Shown: positions 27,456 to 40,320 of the stretch, piece by piece
Numbering within the stretch: the stretch's first letter is position 1
How the letters are laid out: every line of letters starts with the position of its first letter
Source: Scylla paramamosain
Lineage: Eukaryota > Arthropoda > Malacostraca > Decapoda > Portunidae
Length of the DNA: 64,000 nt
Direction of reading: 5' to 3'
NCBI RefSeq assembly: GCF_035594125.1
Contig: NW_026973739.1
Coordinates: 347,001 to 411,000 of the forward strand
Made by a program: the position numbers and the translations under genes
The notes under the pieces: model-generated
What the model was told of the DNA's origin: nothing
The model's input: the letters and a program-made list of their open reading frames with translations, nothing else
Database searches by the model: none

Positions 27456-30012
27456 CTTTGACTACTTAACTTCCAAAGTGGAGCACATTCTGACCCTCTT
27501 CCCTTTTGCAGAGATCTCCATTCTTGGAGACTTCAATGTTCACCACCAGCTTTGGCTTTCCTCTCCCTTCACTGACCATCCTGGTGAACTAGCCTACAAC
27601 TTTGCTATCCTCCATGACCTAGAACAATTGGTGCAACACCCTACTCGTATTCCTGACCGTCTTGGAGATACGCCCAACATTCTTGACCTTTTCCTGACCT
27701 CTAATCCTTCTGCTTATGCTTCTCCGTTGGGCTCCTCCGATCACAATCTCATATCTTTATCTTGTCCTATCACTCCAATCCCTCCTTAGGATCCCCCTAA
27801 GCGAAGGTGCCTCTGGCGTTTTGCCTCTGCTAGTTGGGGGGACCTGAGGAAGTATTTTGCTGATTTTCCTTGGAATGACTACTGCTTCCGTGTCAGAGAC
27901 CCGTCTTTGTGTGCTGAGTGCATAGCAGAGGTGATAGTGTCTGGCATGGAGGCGTACATTCCTCACTCTTTTTCTCGTCCTAAACCTTCTAAACCTTGGT
28001 TTAACACAGCTTGTTCTCGTGCTATACATGATAGAGAGGTGGCCCACAAAAGGTACTTAAGCCTTCCATCACCAGAATCTCATGCACTTTATATTTCTGC
28101 CCGGAACCATGCCAAGTCTGTTCTCCAACTAGCCAAAAACAGAAAATGTCAAATCCTTTCAAGATCTAACTCCCCTCGTGATTTCTGGCATCTAGCCAAA
28201 AATATCTCCAATAACTTTGCTTCTTCTTCTTTCCCTCCTCTACTTCAACCAGATAGCACCACTGCTATCACATCTATTTCTAAAGCTAAACTCTTTGCTC
28301 AAACCTTTGTTAAAAACTCTACCTTGGACGATTCTGGGCTTGTTCCTCCCTCTCCTCCACCCTCTGACTACTTCATGCCACCTATTAAAATTCTTCGCAA
28401 TAATGTTTTCCATGCCCTCGCTGGCCTAAACCCTCGGAAGGCTTATGGACCTTGATGGGGTCCCTCCTATTGTTCTCCGAAACTGTGCCTCCGTGCTTGC
28501 ACCTTGCCTAGTCAAACTCTTTCAGCTCTGTCTGTCAACATCTACCTTTCCTTCTTGCTGGAAGTTTGCCTACATTCAACCTGTTCCTAAAAAGGGTGAC
28601 CGCTCTAATCCCTCAAACTACCATCCTATTGCATTAATTTCCTGCTTATCTAAAGTTTTTGAATCTATCCTCAACAGGAAGATTCTTAAACATCTATCAC
28701 TTCACAACCTTCTATCTGATCGCCAGTACGGGTTCCGTCAAGGCCGCTCTACTGGTGATCTTCTGGCTTTCCTTACTGAGTCTCAGTCATCCTCTTTTAG
28801 AGATTTTGGTGAAACTTTTGCTGTTGCCTTGGACATATCAAAAGCCTTTGATAGAGTCTGGCACAAAGCTTTGATTTCCAAACTACCCCCCTACGGTTTC
28901 TATCCTTCTCTCTGTAACTTCATCTCAAATTTCCTTTCTGACCGTTCTATTGCTGCTGTGGTAGACGGTCACTGTTCTTCTCCTAAATCTATTAACAGTT
29001 GTGTTCCTAAGGGTTCTGTCCTGTCTCCCACTCTCTTCTTATTATTAATTAATGATCTTCTAAACCAAACTTCTTGTCCTATCCACTCCTACGCTGATGA
29101 TACCACCTTGCACTTTTCCACGTCTTTTCATAGACGTCCAACCCTTCAGGAGGTAAACATATCACGCAGGGAAGCCACAGAACACCTGACTTCTGATCTT
29201 TCTAAAATTTCTGATTGAGGTAGAGCAAACTTGGTATTGTTCAATGCCTCAAAAACTCAATTCCTCCATCTATCAACTCGACACAACCTTCCAGACAACT
29301 ATCCCCTTTTCTTCAATGACACTCAACTGTCCCCCTCTTCTACACTGAACATCCTCGGTCTGTCCTTTACTTATAATCTGAACTGGAAACTTCACATCTC
29401 ATCTCTAGCTAAAACAGCTTCTATGAAGTTAGGTGTTCTGAGACGTCTCCTCCAGTTTTTCTCACCCCCCCCCAGCTGCTAACTCTGTACAAGGCCCTTA
29501 TTAGTCCATTTATGGAGTATGCTTCACATGTCTGGGGGGGTTCCACATATACTGCTCTTCTAGACAGGGTGGATCAAAAGCTTTTCTTCTCATCAACTCC
29601 TTTCCTCTGACTGACTGTCTTCAGCCTCTCCCTCACCGCCGCAATGTTGCATCTCTAGCTGACTTCTACCGCTATTTTCATGCTAACTGCTCTTCTGATC
29701 TTGCTAACTGCATGCCTCCCCTCCTTCCGCGGCCTCGCTGCACAAGACTTTCTTCTTTCTCTCACCCCTATTATGTTCACCTCTCTAACGCAACAGTTAA
29801 CCAGTATTCTCAATCATTCATCCCTTTCTCTGGTAAACTCTGGAACTCCCTGCCTGTTTCTGTATTTCCTTCAAGAGGGAGTTTTCAAGACACTTATCCA
29901 CCAATTTTTTACCACTGCTTTGACCGTTTTATGGGACTGGCATTTCAGTGGGCATTTTTTTTATTAGATTTTTGTTGCCCTTGGCCAGTATCCTTCCTAC
30001 ATAAAAAAAAAA
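27455..30012 (+). mobile_element. Family 1 LINE, copy G (best-preserved)
   Basis: Plus-strand copy from the endonuclease ([18 protein letters not shown]) to an A-tail at 30001-30013. Frame 27478-27789 holds [18 protein letters not shown] and [11 protein letters not shown] with catalytic residues intact. Frame 28445-29218 is a clean RT block: KKGDRSNPSNYHPIALIS, GFRQGRSTGDLLAF, ALDISKAFDRVWHKALIS, and YADD. Motif B reads CVPKGSVLSP, with Lys for Gln. Damage: TAG after IPP at 27787, a frameshift at about 28445, TGA at 29216, and a frame break near 29550. It inserts in family 2 gag. Confidence 0.92.
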
Positions 30013-31237
30013 ATGCCCATTTATATCTTCCTTTATCGAGTCCTTCTTTGAGTTTTTTGACGTTCAGGGGTTCTTCAGGCCAGCCATTTGTTTTTGAAGT
30101 AATAATTGCCAGTCCTATTTCCTTCCCAGTGATTTCATATTCCTTATTCTTTGATCGTGGTGCTGATTTTGATGTTTCTTCTTGTAATGTTACTTCTGTT
30201 TCTGATTGTTTTTCGATGCTTCCCTCTGCCTCTTCTGATTCGTTTTTGAATACCATTTCCATTATTTATTTACTTATTATTTTTTTTTGCTTTGTGGTGT
30301 CTTAGGTATTTTTATGATTCGTTTTTGAATACCATTTCCATTATTTATTTACTTATTATTTTTTTTTGCTTTGTGGTGTCTTAGGTATTTTTATGGATGG
30401 TAAGTTATTGCTCTTGAGTGTCTCCTGTAGTACCTCGAATGATCCTGGTTCTCCTATGTTATTTAAATGTGCGTGTGTTTTTATCAATGTTCATGTTGAG
30501 TGATGGTTCAGTGAGTGTTGAGTTCTTGAATGCTTCGCTATATGTTTTTGACAATGTAGCTTGTTCCGGGTTGCTTTTCTTCTTTTCTTCAACTATCTTT
30601 TTCCTCGCGAGGCATCTCATTCCCTGTGTTCTCCGGAGCAACTGATGCATTTTTTTTTATTTCATTAAGACAGATAAACCAAGTATGTCCTTGTCCTCCA
30701 TATTCTGAGCAAATTTTATATTCTTGTTACATTGATTTGTGTGATGGTCTTCCATTGCGTAGCACTTCATGCAGGTGTTTATGTGAATATATGTTTCTTC
30801 CTTGATTTGGTGGGGTGGGACAGACATGGAGAAAAGTAGTATTCCCAAGCTTTGTGCTTTTCTTGCCGTTGTTGATTGTTGATAGTGATTTTGATAGTGT
30901 TTGATTTTGGGAACTTAAATATTTATTCAATATCTTCTTGGGAGATTCATTCGTTGTTGACTGTGATCTCTTCTTTTTTGTCCTGTGTGTTGTATTTTAG
31001 TATATGTAATTGTCTAGTCTTGTCATGATAATTGATCTTTTTGCCTTCAGTTCTGGACGAGTTATTGGGTTGTAGCCTTTTTCTTTGAGTTATTTCATGA
31101 TTTCCTTTGAAAGAATGTTTTCTGTGTCCTCATCGGTTTTAGTGAGGACGATAAATCCGTCATGATTGGAGATGATACGTGTGGCGTAGATTTTATCCGA
31201 TGAAACTGTAGGAGGGTAATGTTGTGTTTCCCCCTCT
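30013..31237 (-). mobile_element. Family 2 LINE (copy 2b), gag ORF1
   Basis: Read downward, frames give YATRIISNHDGFIVLTKTDE (RNA-binding-like N-terminal part), then PPHQIKEETYIHINTCMKCY with DHHTNQC (Cys/His zinc knuckle, minus 30848-30657), RCLARKKIVEEKK, a YSEAFKNS segment, and a Glu/Lys-rich end to GRYKWA. This order matches ORF1 of jockey-like LINEs. Several stops and a 79-base tandem duplication break it. The 3' tail of copy 2a abuts its 5' side, and LINE G its 3' side. Confidence 0.7.
30237..30395. repeat. Perfect 79-base tandem duplication
   Basis: The segment starting GATTCGTTTTTGAATACC at 30237 repeats exactly from 30316. Since 79 is not a multiple of 3, it also shifts the family 2 gag frame. 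Confidence 0.95.
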
Positions 31238-33625
31238 TGTGTTTTTTTTTTTATTTATTTAATTTTCACCCTTGCCATGTCTCTTGGTTGTTACATGGAA
31301 ATATAACCTTCCTACAAGGGGCCAAGGCCCGACACACGAACACAGCTAATCAAAGAAAATGAAGAAGCCTGCATAAGCAGTTCAGTTTGATGACCCAGCT
31401 ACTAGTAACCGTCGTAGCCACCCTGAATTGCGCCTGACGCTGACAGAGAGTTTGCCCAACCAGACCTGGTGGCTTACGGCAGTCCTCTGAGGATCGATCC
31501 ACTTTGTGCAAGCCGCAGGGTTTACCTTCATCACCAGGCGGACGCTAAGGGCGGAAAGGAAGTACAGTAGTCGGACAAAAGGACTGTACAGGGGCGGGCT
31601 CACGACCAAAAGGGAGAGCCCCGAGACACAAGTATAGTTGATTGGCGGTATTAGTCGTCACCAAATCTCCACCGTAGTACTGGTACTGCCTGCTCTCTCA
31701 CTGTGAGAGTGTAGTGGTGAGAGAGCGTTTGGTGTAAATAGCGGTCTCGGAGGTTGCTTTGATATTTTGTTTATTGGTTTCTTGAATCAAGTGTGTTCGT
31801 GTTCGTGTACGAGTATTGTTGTTGTGCAGGTTGTGTCTTTGAGAGTTTATCATTTTGCGTTTGATGTTGTTACCACTTGTGTGTAGTGTTTTGTTAATTG
31901 GTTCTATTTTAGCAAGTGTATGTAGTTCTTCTGTATTCTTGGTGAATGGATACTTTTCATTATAGGCAAAACGAAGTGCTTCGTTTTGTTTTCTTTGTAG
32001 TTTTAGTATCTGAGAATTTGATAGAGCATTCAGAGCATAGGTCGGGTATGTCAGTATTGTTAGTACACACACTTTAACAAGATGTAGTTGGATGTTGGTG
32101 TCTAAGAATTCGAATCTCCTGATGGTGTTTAAGGCTATTTGTGCTTTATTCGTGATGTCTTTTATATGTTTTGTGTCCATTTACTTCCAGTTTAAGCCCC
32201 AAAATTTTAGCGCCTTTGCGTAGTGTACGTTCTTCCCATCTATGGTTACTGGTTCCATTTATCTCATTGTTATGGGCAATAGTGTGAATTTTTGTGTATT
32301 TGTTTTGATTTTCTATTTTTTTTTTTTCGTAAATGTTGATGTTTTTTTTTTTATTTCTCTTTCCGTTATTTTTGCTAACATCTTTTTTTAATTGCCTGTG
32401 TATGTGATTATTTGGGTGATATCATCTGTGTATTGTATATTTGTGCTGTCTGTGATTGGTGCTGGAATGTCGTGGGTATAGATGGTGTAGAGTGTGGGTG
32501 AAATACTACTGCCTAGTGGTACCCCGCTGTGTAGCTGGAATGGTGGTCCTGAGTAGTTTTTTTTAAAGGATATTGAGGCTGTCCAGTTGTCTAAAAAGCT
32601 GCATAATAACTTGTTAAAGATGCTGGGTAATTTTATTTGGCTTAATTTAAACTTTAATCCAATTTGCCATACTTTATCGCATGCCTTTGAGACGTCCCTT
32701 AGTGCAATGCAACATTGATTTTTATCCGAAAGCAATTTGATATTAGTTCTATTGTCATTGCTATTGCTGTGTCAGTTGATCTTGCTGTCCTGAAACCATG
32801 TTGGGAGTCTGGTAAGATTTTATTGATTTCAAGAAATGTTCTGGTTCTTTTGTTAATAATTTTCTCGAAAATTTTTCCGGATACTTCTAAGCGTGAAATT
32901 GGGCGATAGTTAATTGCGTCAGTTGATGGTTTGTTCTGTTTTGGGTTGAGTATGATTTTGGCATGCTTAAATGGCTGCGGAAAGCATCCCATGGAGGGAG
33001 CGATGTTGAAAACTTTGGTAAGTATTTCGAGCACGTCATCTGGTAATTTTTTTTTTTTTTGATGTTGTTTTATATATTTTTGTTTCCCCAGGTGTGTTTT
33101 TTTTTATTGTTTTATTTTTTTGTTTTACTTCTTGTGTTGTAATGGGAGCATTACAAGTAGCATTAGTAAGTAGCATTGGATAGATTGTATGGGTTTCCTT
33201 GTGGATTAGGTATTGTTTAATCATTGTTGTATTCGAGGCAGTTATTAACTAGAATTTCCGCATCTACATCATATTGTAGGTTTTCTGTATTACTTATTCT
33301 AAAGACATTGCTCCAAATGTCTCTAAATATTTCTTCTTCTTTTTTTTAACTTTGTATATTTTTTATATTGTCTCGACTTAGATATGGCTTAGTATTAAAT
33401 TGACTGCCTTTAAGTGTTTTTATTTTTTGCCAGAATTTTTGTGGGTGAGTATAAGTTTGTTATTTTTTTTTAATCTGTTTTCCCAGTTCATTTTGTTCTG
33501 TTCTTTGCATTCGTTTATTATGTTTTATGTGGTTTTGTAAGCGGTGTATGGTGTCCAACCATATTTGACACTATTTTCTAAAAGTTGTTTTGCCCACCAT
33601 TGCAGTTATTTAATTTTTTAGTTGT
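31238..33625 (-). mobile_element. Family 2 LINE (copy 2a), RT to A-tail
   Basis: Minus-strand element. The linker is decayed (33625-33050). RT: 33034-32699 with NYRPISRLEVSGKIFEKIIN and DSQHGFRTARSTDTAIA; 32735-32388 with RDVSKACDKVWQIGLK (motif A), SGVPLGSSISP (motif B) and YTDD instead of YADD. C-terminal frame 32180-31698 ends at a stop. About 450 bases of non-coding sequence then run to an A-rich tail (T-run on the plus strand, 31241-31262), which I read as its 3' UTR. Jockey-like. It appears inserted upstream of, or into, copy 2b. Confidence 0.78.
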
Positions 33626-34907
<1,282 letters not shown>

Positions 34908-35149
34908 ATATCACATTTACGTCAAATTCATGAGTAGAAACAAGGTGAGTACAATGGGACTTTTGAGTCGGAAAAAAAAAAAACACGAGCCGAAAAACTT
35001 TAAACAGACGATTCCCAAGAGAGAGGAGGCCCCCCCATGCACCCATCATCTAAAATATCAGTGGAACAGGGTTTCTTACCTTTGGCTAGAGCTGTATATC
35101 ATTGTTTTCGTGCCTCTGTTGATGGTGTCCACTTGCAACTCATTTTAGT
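34908..35149. other. Flank of hAT element, no gene
   Basis: Contains CAGTGGAACAGGGTTTCTTA at 35059, which resembles hAT terminal repeats beginning CAGTGG; the matching far end was not found. Confidence 0.35.
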
Positions 35150-37134
35150 AATAATCTCCTGGGAGGGTTCCCAGGTTTTGCAATTCTTGTCATGAAGCAT
35201 ACATTTGCTACGAATCAGTCCATTTAAAGTTTTTGGAGTCGTTATGGGTTATTGGACTTAATGTTGGTAACTAGGGGGAAAAATAAAAATCTCTCTGCTG
35301 CAGCAGATGAGTGAGGCAAAGACACTAGGTTCAGCATAAGTTTGGTGACATTTAGGAACATCACCACACTTTCCTCTTGAAACAGCATACCAGAATGTTT
35401 CAGCGTCCTCCGCTGCTTCACTCAGAGCTGGCAGCCCACACGAAATCTGCTCTCGCCATTCTCTAGTCAGGTCTTCATGGGCACTGTCTTGAATTATGTT
35501 TGGAAATTTGATTGCCAAGGGTATGACTTTGAAGAGTATGCCAAGGTTATGACTTTGAAACTTTGGATTTCCTTGCTGCACATTAGATGGATCTAATGCT
35601 TCAAGCAGTTGCAAGTTACGAAGCGGATTAGAGGATAGGAAACGTTTCAGCATCTGCTACATAGAAACTGAGTGTCCTCACATGAAACTGCTCTAAATCT
35701 CTTTTGCAAATATGAGAAGAGTGCTCTAGGAGAATGCTTTTTGTCACTGCTCAAGGGTATATGTTGAGACTGAGTCAGTAAATAGACTGAGATAGTTGGA
35801 AGGATCAGATATATTAACATGAGTTAGTTCAAAATTTTTAAGTTTCTCTCTTTTCTTGAAATTACTTAAGATGCCTTTAACGCTGCTACAGACTGATATG
35901 CGAAGTTTGTGTATTCTTAGGGATATTGCCTGGAAATCAAGGTTTTACTTTATAAACTCCAGGCAGGATGTATGCCAAAAAGACAAAGTACATTTTTGCT
36001 ATTGGGTTAATTTTTGTAATATTGCAGCAGCAGATGTCATTCCATCTATTGCAGGCCTATGTAAAATATAGCTTTAGTGTAAGCCATAGCTCTAAAAGTC
36101 TTTTTACTACTTCTCCTAAGGAAAGCCATCTAGTGCAGCTAGGGTGCAATATTCTATGAGGTGATACATCCGTAAATTTCTGAAATTCTCCATATTCTGA
36201 GAATCTTTTAGGGCTGTTCATGATGTAGGAATATATATTCAGAGCTAATTCTTCAAACCTTTTTAGAAAGTTCCCCACATTCATTTGAGGCACAGAGAGC
36301 CATTGGGTGGCAAACGCAGCCTTGCACAAACAGTGATGTTTTTTTCTCGTTTTACCGGAGTTAAGACTCCTCCCTTTTCTCCCATCGTTACACTTTCATT
36401 ATCACCGGCAAATTCAATTTAATTTTCAATAGGAATGCTTGATTTTTTCTGAAAATACCTTGAACTGTACAACTTTTACCTCAAGTAAACTTAAAAAAGT
36501 GATCACATGGTTTCTGAACATTAAGGTCAAAGAACCGAGCAATCAAGACAAGGTACTTTTGTGTAGAAAGATCCGTGGACTCATCAATGATGAGATAAAA
36601 TTTTGTGCCCTTCAGACGAGCAGCAAGATCTGATTAATAAGTATTACACAACGATAACTGTGGCCTTCGTTCTGCTACATTTAACAACACTGGCAATTTT
36701 AGAGTCTGGAGTCACATTAGAAATAAACCAAGGAAAATTATCCATTATAGATACAGATAAGTTATGGTCTGCAATGAAGGAGCATATCTTAATCTCTGAG
36801 GTTGTAACTTGCTTTTCAAAGTTTGCTGATACAATTGGTTGAAAGAAACTGGTGACTCTTTGACACTTCTTTTGCAAGTATACTTTTTCTTGTGTTTCTC
36901 GGTTGACCGATGCCTCTCCAGTAATGTTACATTGCCTGCTATTCCACAATGGCATGCAGTTCACAATGCCTTATTTGGGTTCCCCTTACTCTGAATCATC
37001 CAAGAGGAAAATTTTGGGTCACTGAGCCATTTGATTTCAAATTTATGATCACATGTGATTTTTTTTTTTTTTTTGTCTGAGGACCACTCATCACTGTCCG
37101 AATCAACTGGTGTAGTACTTCTTTTTAGACTCAT
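35150..37134 (-). pseudogene. hAT-type transposase (BED finger class) pseudogene
   Basis: Starts at ATG 37134 (MSLKRSTTPVDSDSDE). A long A-run in a Lys stretch shifts the frame to FEIKWLSDPKFSSWMIQSKG, a BED-finger-like start. Frame 36964-36644 reads EIKICSFIADHNLSVSIMD. Then KFYLIIDESTDLSTQKY, with the catalytic Asp region, lies near 36600-36550. Frame 36329-36057 has MNSPKRFSEYGEFQKF and CTRWLSLGEVVKRLLE, and 35653-35258 the late region, ending KNCKTWEPSQEII near 35190. Order and motifs fit hAT transposases of the ZBED5/FAM200 type. Multiple stops; inactive. Confidence 0.72.
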
Positions 37135-37540
37135 GTTAGCAACTTTTCATTAAACCTGAAAGCAAAAGCATTATAAGTAAATCGTGTGTAGTGCATCATG
37201 TATTATTTTATTTCTTCGTGCAGTAAACTGAGTATTTTTAACAGTACTCTACGCACATTCGATATGAAACATAAACTGTTGTGATACAGACTCAAAAGAT
37301 TAAATTATTCGATCAGTTATCGTCAAAGGTGCACGTTATATTTAGCACCATGTTTTTTTTATTTATGTTTGTTTCATTCTCAAGGAATATTGTAAACTGA
37401 TGTAGTTATCAGTTAAAACAGTATACAATGTTTAAGGATCAGGAGTTCATGTGACATTTTCTTGAGACCATAGGAGAATATGAGCTAGATGTCGTCACCC
37501 TCTGGCAACATAATCCAGGTGAATGAAAATCGACTTTCCA
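37135..37540. other. No recognisable gene
   Basis: AT-rich upstream flank of the hAT pseudogene. No motif recognised. Confidence 0.4.
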
Positions 37541-37845
37541 AGAATACCGGCCTTGTTTTGGTAGTGATTAATACGCCTGGCTACGAATCTGCGGGCCAGG
37601 ATTCGAATCCTTGGTAGCCGGCGCACAGTCCATGCACCCAGCTGTTCACCCTTAACTTTTGCATTGGGCGATAAATAGGTAAATGGGGGAAGGTAAACTG
37701 AGGCACTCCGAATGCCACTCTAACCCCGTGTCCTGGGGGTTGAGTGTTCTTACCAGCCACAGGCTCAAAGGGTAATTTAACGTGACGGAGATGAGCACCG
37801 ACGCCAGGCGTAGCCGCTGCTTATGATCCCTATCTTTTATCAGAG
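37541..37845 (+). mobile_element. tRNA-derived SINE
   Basis: Head region has an A-box-like GGTAGTGATTAATACGCC (37560-37577) and a strong B box GGATTCGAATCC (37599-37610), with spacing as in pol III promoters. A tRNA-unrelated body of about 230 bases follows. It does not fold as a proper tRNA and continues beyond one, so I call a SINE rather than a tRNA gene. The 3' end abuts an inverted CR1-like fragment. Confidence 0.7.
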
Positions 37846-38150
37846 TTTGAATCCGTTATTTTTTGTTCTATCCTGGTTATACCCCTTGTTATATCCCTTA
37901 CACCACTTAAAAGACTTCTGTCAGGTCTCCTCTTAACCTACGTCTCTCTAAAAAATGAAAATTTAACAGCTTCAATCTCGCCTCTTAAGTATTACTTTTC
38001 ATCCCCAGCATCCTTTTTGTCATTCTACTTTGTACTGATTCTAATAGACTTATATCTTCCTTGTAATGTGGGGACAAGAGCTGCACAGCGTAGTCTAGAT
38101 AAGATCTGACCACGCTGCAGAGTGTCGGTTCAGGTATTGCGTAGGCGGAA
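37846..38150 (-). mobile_element. CR1-like LINE fragment
   Basis: Minus frame 38242-37985 reads LCSVVRSYLDYAVQLLSPHY, KEDISLLESVQSRMTKRML; other frames continue with LERRRLRGDL and a NKK.RIQT stretch. Same family as 33963-34718 by sequence. Confidence 0.65.
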
Positions 38151-38688
38151 AACAGGCGCTCTCTCTTGGCTTCACTTGTAACTGGCATCGCAGTGTGGCG
38201 TAGACGGGAAACAGGCGCTTTCTCTCTTTTGGAGGCCGCCACAGCTCCTTATATAATGTCGGTCCCTCCGTGATTAGCCAGCACGCTGCTGCTCTCCTGA
38301 CTAATCACCGTCCATAACACTTCTGGCCTCTCCAAGCTCATGCAATGCAAGCTCATTCATCATTGCCAATGCCTATCTTCACTACGTGGCAGCACAGTGC
38401 TACTAACGTCACCCCGTTGCAACACTATTAAGAAGATTTGTGCCCCAATATTCCCTATTTTTTATTTATTTATTTATTTTTATTTTTTTCAGTTAAAGTG
38501 GAGCCTAGAGGTAAAATAGAGCTTTGGGAATTTATTAAACTGTGGTTAACGATATGAAAACACAATTGAAAACTCAGTTACAGTTTATAAAAATAATTGA
38601 AATAAGACGTCAATAAGACAAGAATGCGGTTGGAGATCAGATAAATTCAGCCGGAAAACTAGTGGACTCTGAGGTTCTATTAATTGTG
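38151..38688. other. Short repeats; 3' flank of the fucosyltransferase gene
   Basis: Contains two GCGTAGRCGGRAAACAGGCG-type units about 60 bases apart (38139 and 38198) and the module shared with 33655-33720. The rest would include the 3' UTR of the fucosyltransferase gene (minus strand); an ATTAAA-type signal was not confidently placed. Confidence 0.4.
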
Positions 38689-38845
38689 TCAATATTTGCG
38701 GATGTGCTTCCTACGGCCCTCGGCACTCTCCCACCACCGGCGACACCCACTGCTCCGCACGAACCACGACTGAATGTCTGGGTAGCTGCCATTCCCGTCT
38801 CTGCCCCTCACCGCCTCCATAACCTCAGCCTGCTCCATAGGGTTC
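38689..38845 (-). CDS. Fucosyltransferase exon 8, C-terminus and stop
   Basis: 157 bases after a strong acceptor (CTTCTTTGTGTTGACAG), ending in TGA at 38689-38691. It reads NPMEQAEVMEAVRGRDGNGS, YPDIQSWFVRSSGCRRWW and a basic end RRKHIRKY. The Y-x-D-x-x-x-W...C tail fits GT10 C-termini; the last 20 residues are lineage-specific. An antisense open frame over this exon is a shadow. Confidence 0.8.
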
Positions 38846-38909
38846 CTGTCAACACAAAGAAGATGAAAAGATCGTTAAAAAAGAGAGCATGGACCAAGAT
38901 TTTGTAACG

Positions 38910-40004
38910 CTTTCTTCTCTTATAAGAAAATATTCACATTTTCACCAAGGGAAACATAATATTAGTTGTGTTCTAAAGGATGTTTTCTTAGGTTGATGAT
39001 GCGGAATGCTTGCCATTGTATCACTAAAGCCTTGGCAACCCCCTCGAATACACCTGATAACATCCATTTAAGTCTTCTAAGAATAGATGAGATATAATGT
39101 TGAAAAGTTTGAGAATGTATTAAGTATGAAAGGGACCTCGAAAGGTTTGAAAATATGGACTGTAATTTGAAAGAATTTTGCGCCTCACCGAGACTACATT
39201 CAAAAGACTCTGGTTGAGCTTATACGGATTTTTAAGGGAGTTTTTATAGCTAAAGTGACAGATTAGCAAGATTTCTACATTATTAACAACAAAAACACTC
39301 TTAAGAAGACAGTAAAGGAACCCTGTGGCCCTGGAAAATAGTTGTGTTGAAGACAAAAAGCCTTTTCTGAATACTGGCCTATGAATAACGGTAGAGACAG
39401 TAATAATGAGCAATGAGAGAAATGAGAAATAAGGGAGGCGGCGTGCATGAAAGTTTAAAAGGAAAGATAAATACGTACATGCGTGATATGATAAAAAACA
39501 AAAAAACATGAAAATAATGAGCAAGGAAGTAAACAGTAAAGCGAGAGAAGGAAGACAGTGTTCGAATGGTTGAGAAAGGCAAAGAACATGGACGATAGGA
39601 AAGGGCATAAGGATAATTACCAGAGGAGAAGAGGAGAGAACAAGTTATTATGCAGAGTAAGGAAGGAAATAGACAATGAAAACGATAATTAAGCAAAGAA
39701 AAACTGAAGCCAAACACACACACACATACACAATAATGATAGACACGAGAAAAATGGAAAACATGATGTTTTGAAAAGTAAAGTAAAGAACGAACAAGAC
39801 AATAAACACAATACAAAAGACAAAGAAAAGCATAAACTATAATAAAAAAAAATAAAATTGTTAAGTAATTGCAATAAACTATCAAACATTCAAAATAGAA
39901 GGAAATAAAAAGAAAGAAAATAAATATTGACAGACAATGGTTAACTCGAAGAAAGCAAGAAAAATGTAGACTAATGAGGCACAGCTGGTGGGTGAAGAAA
40001 GTGA
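38910..40004. other. Intron 7; pyrimidine-rich on the minus strand
   Basis: Part of the intron between exons 8 and 7. Roughly 39400-39950 is strongly A/G-rich on the plus strand, producing long but low-complexity minus frames rich in Phe, Leu and Ser with no domain. No gene called. Confidence 0.5.
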
Positions 40005-40114
40005 TGAGGATGATAGGTGGAAATAGTTAGGTATATTTCGTACAGGGACTACCACGTGTAAATCTGGTCGCTTCTTGCAGCTTTCCTTATTTCTTATGTT
40101 CTTATGTTCTTATG
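40005..40114 (+). mobile_element. CR1-like LINE 3' terminus with octamer tail
   Basis: About 110 bases matching the end of the element at 34600-34718 (GATAGGTGGAAATAG, CTTGCAGCTTTCC) and ending in TTATGTTC octamers. A minimal 5'-truncated copy. Confidence 0.8.
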
Positions 40115-40200
40115 AGGGATGGGTTGAGGCGGGAAAGTAATGAGTGAGGGCGACGATGTGGATAGGGAGAGAAGGAAGCGGGGTTTAATTTCCAGCTGAC

Positions 40201-40320
40201 CTGCTGGCGTTGGGAGGAGAGAAGCTGGCGGGGTCGTGAAGTTTGGCGCAGAGATCACATACAAGGGGCGAGAATGGGTGACCCAACTCCACTGTGTAGT
40301 GCTGCTTCCAGGCGAAGAAC
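40201..40320 (-). CDS. Fucosyltransferase exon 7
   Basis: 120 bases; acceptor GAGCTGCAG, donor GTCAGC. It reads FFAWKQHYTVELGHP, then VCDLCAKLHDPASFLPPN. The pattern W-K-x-Y followed by CxLCxxLHDP is the usual C-terminal segment of invertebrate GT10 enzymes, including a conserved Cys pair. It follows exon 6 after a 13.7-kb intron loaded with transposons; phase agrees on both sides. Confidence 0.85.

Noticed and set aside
30459..30650. Independent small basic protein gene
   Set aside because: It is one frame segment of the broken family 2 gag.
31240..31690. Stand-alone SINE
   Set aside because: It follows the stop codon of the family 2 RT frame without a break and ends in its A-tail, so a 3' UTR explains it better; box A/B signals are weak.
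37555..37625. Functional tRNA gene
   Set aside because: A and B boxes are present but acceptor and anticodon stems do not pair properly and similarity continues into a SINE body.
38662..38907. Plus-strand 81-residue Pro/Ala-rich protein
   Set aside because: Antisense shadow of fucosyltransferase exon 8, which has a splice acceptor, phase match and stop.
39379..39885. 168-residue Phe/Leu-rich minus frame resembling a membrane protein
   Set aside because: Compositional effect of a purine-rich plus strand; no ordered domain, overlapping similar frames, inside an intron.
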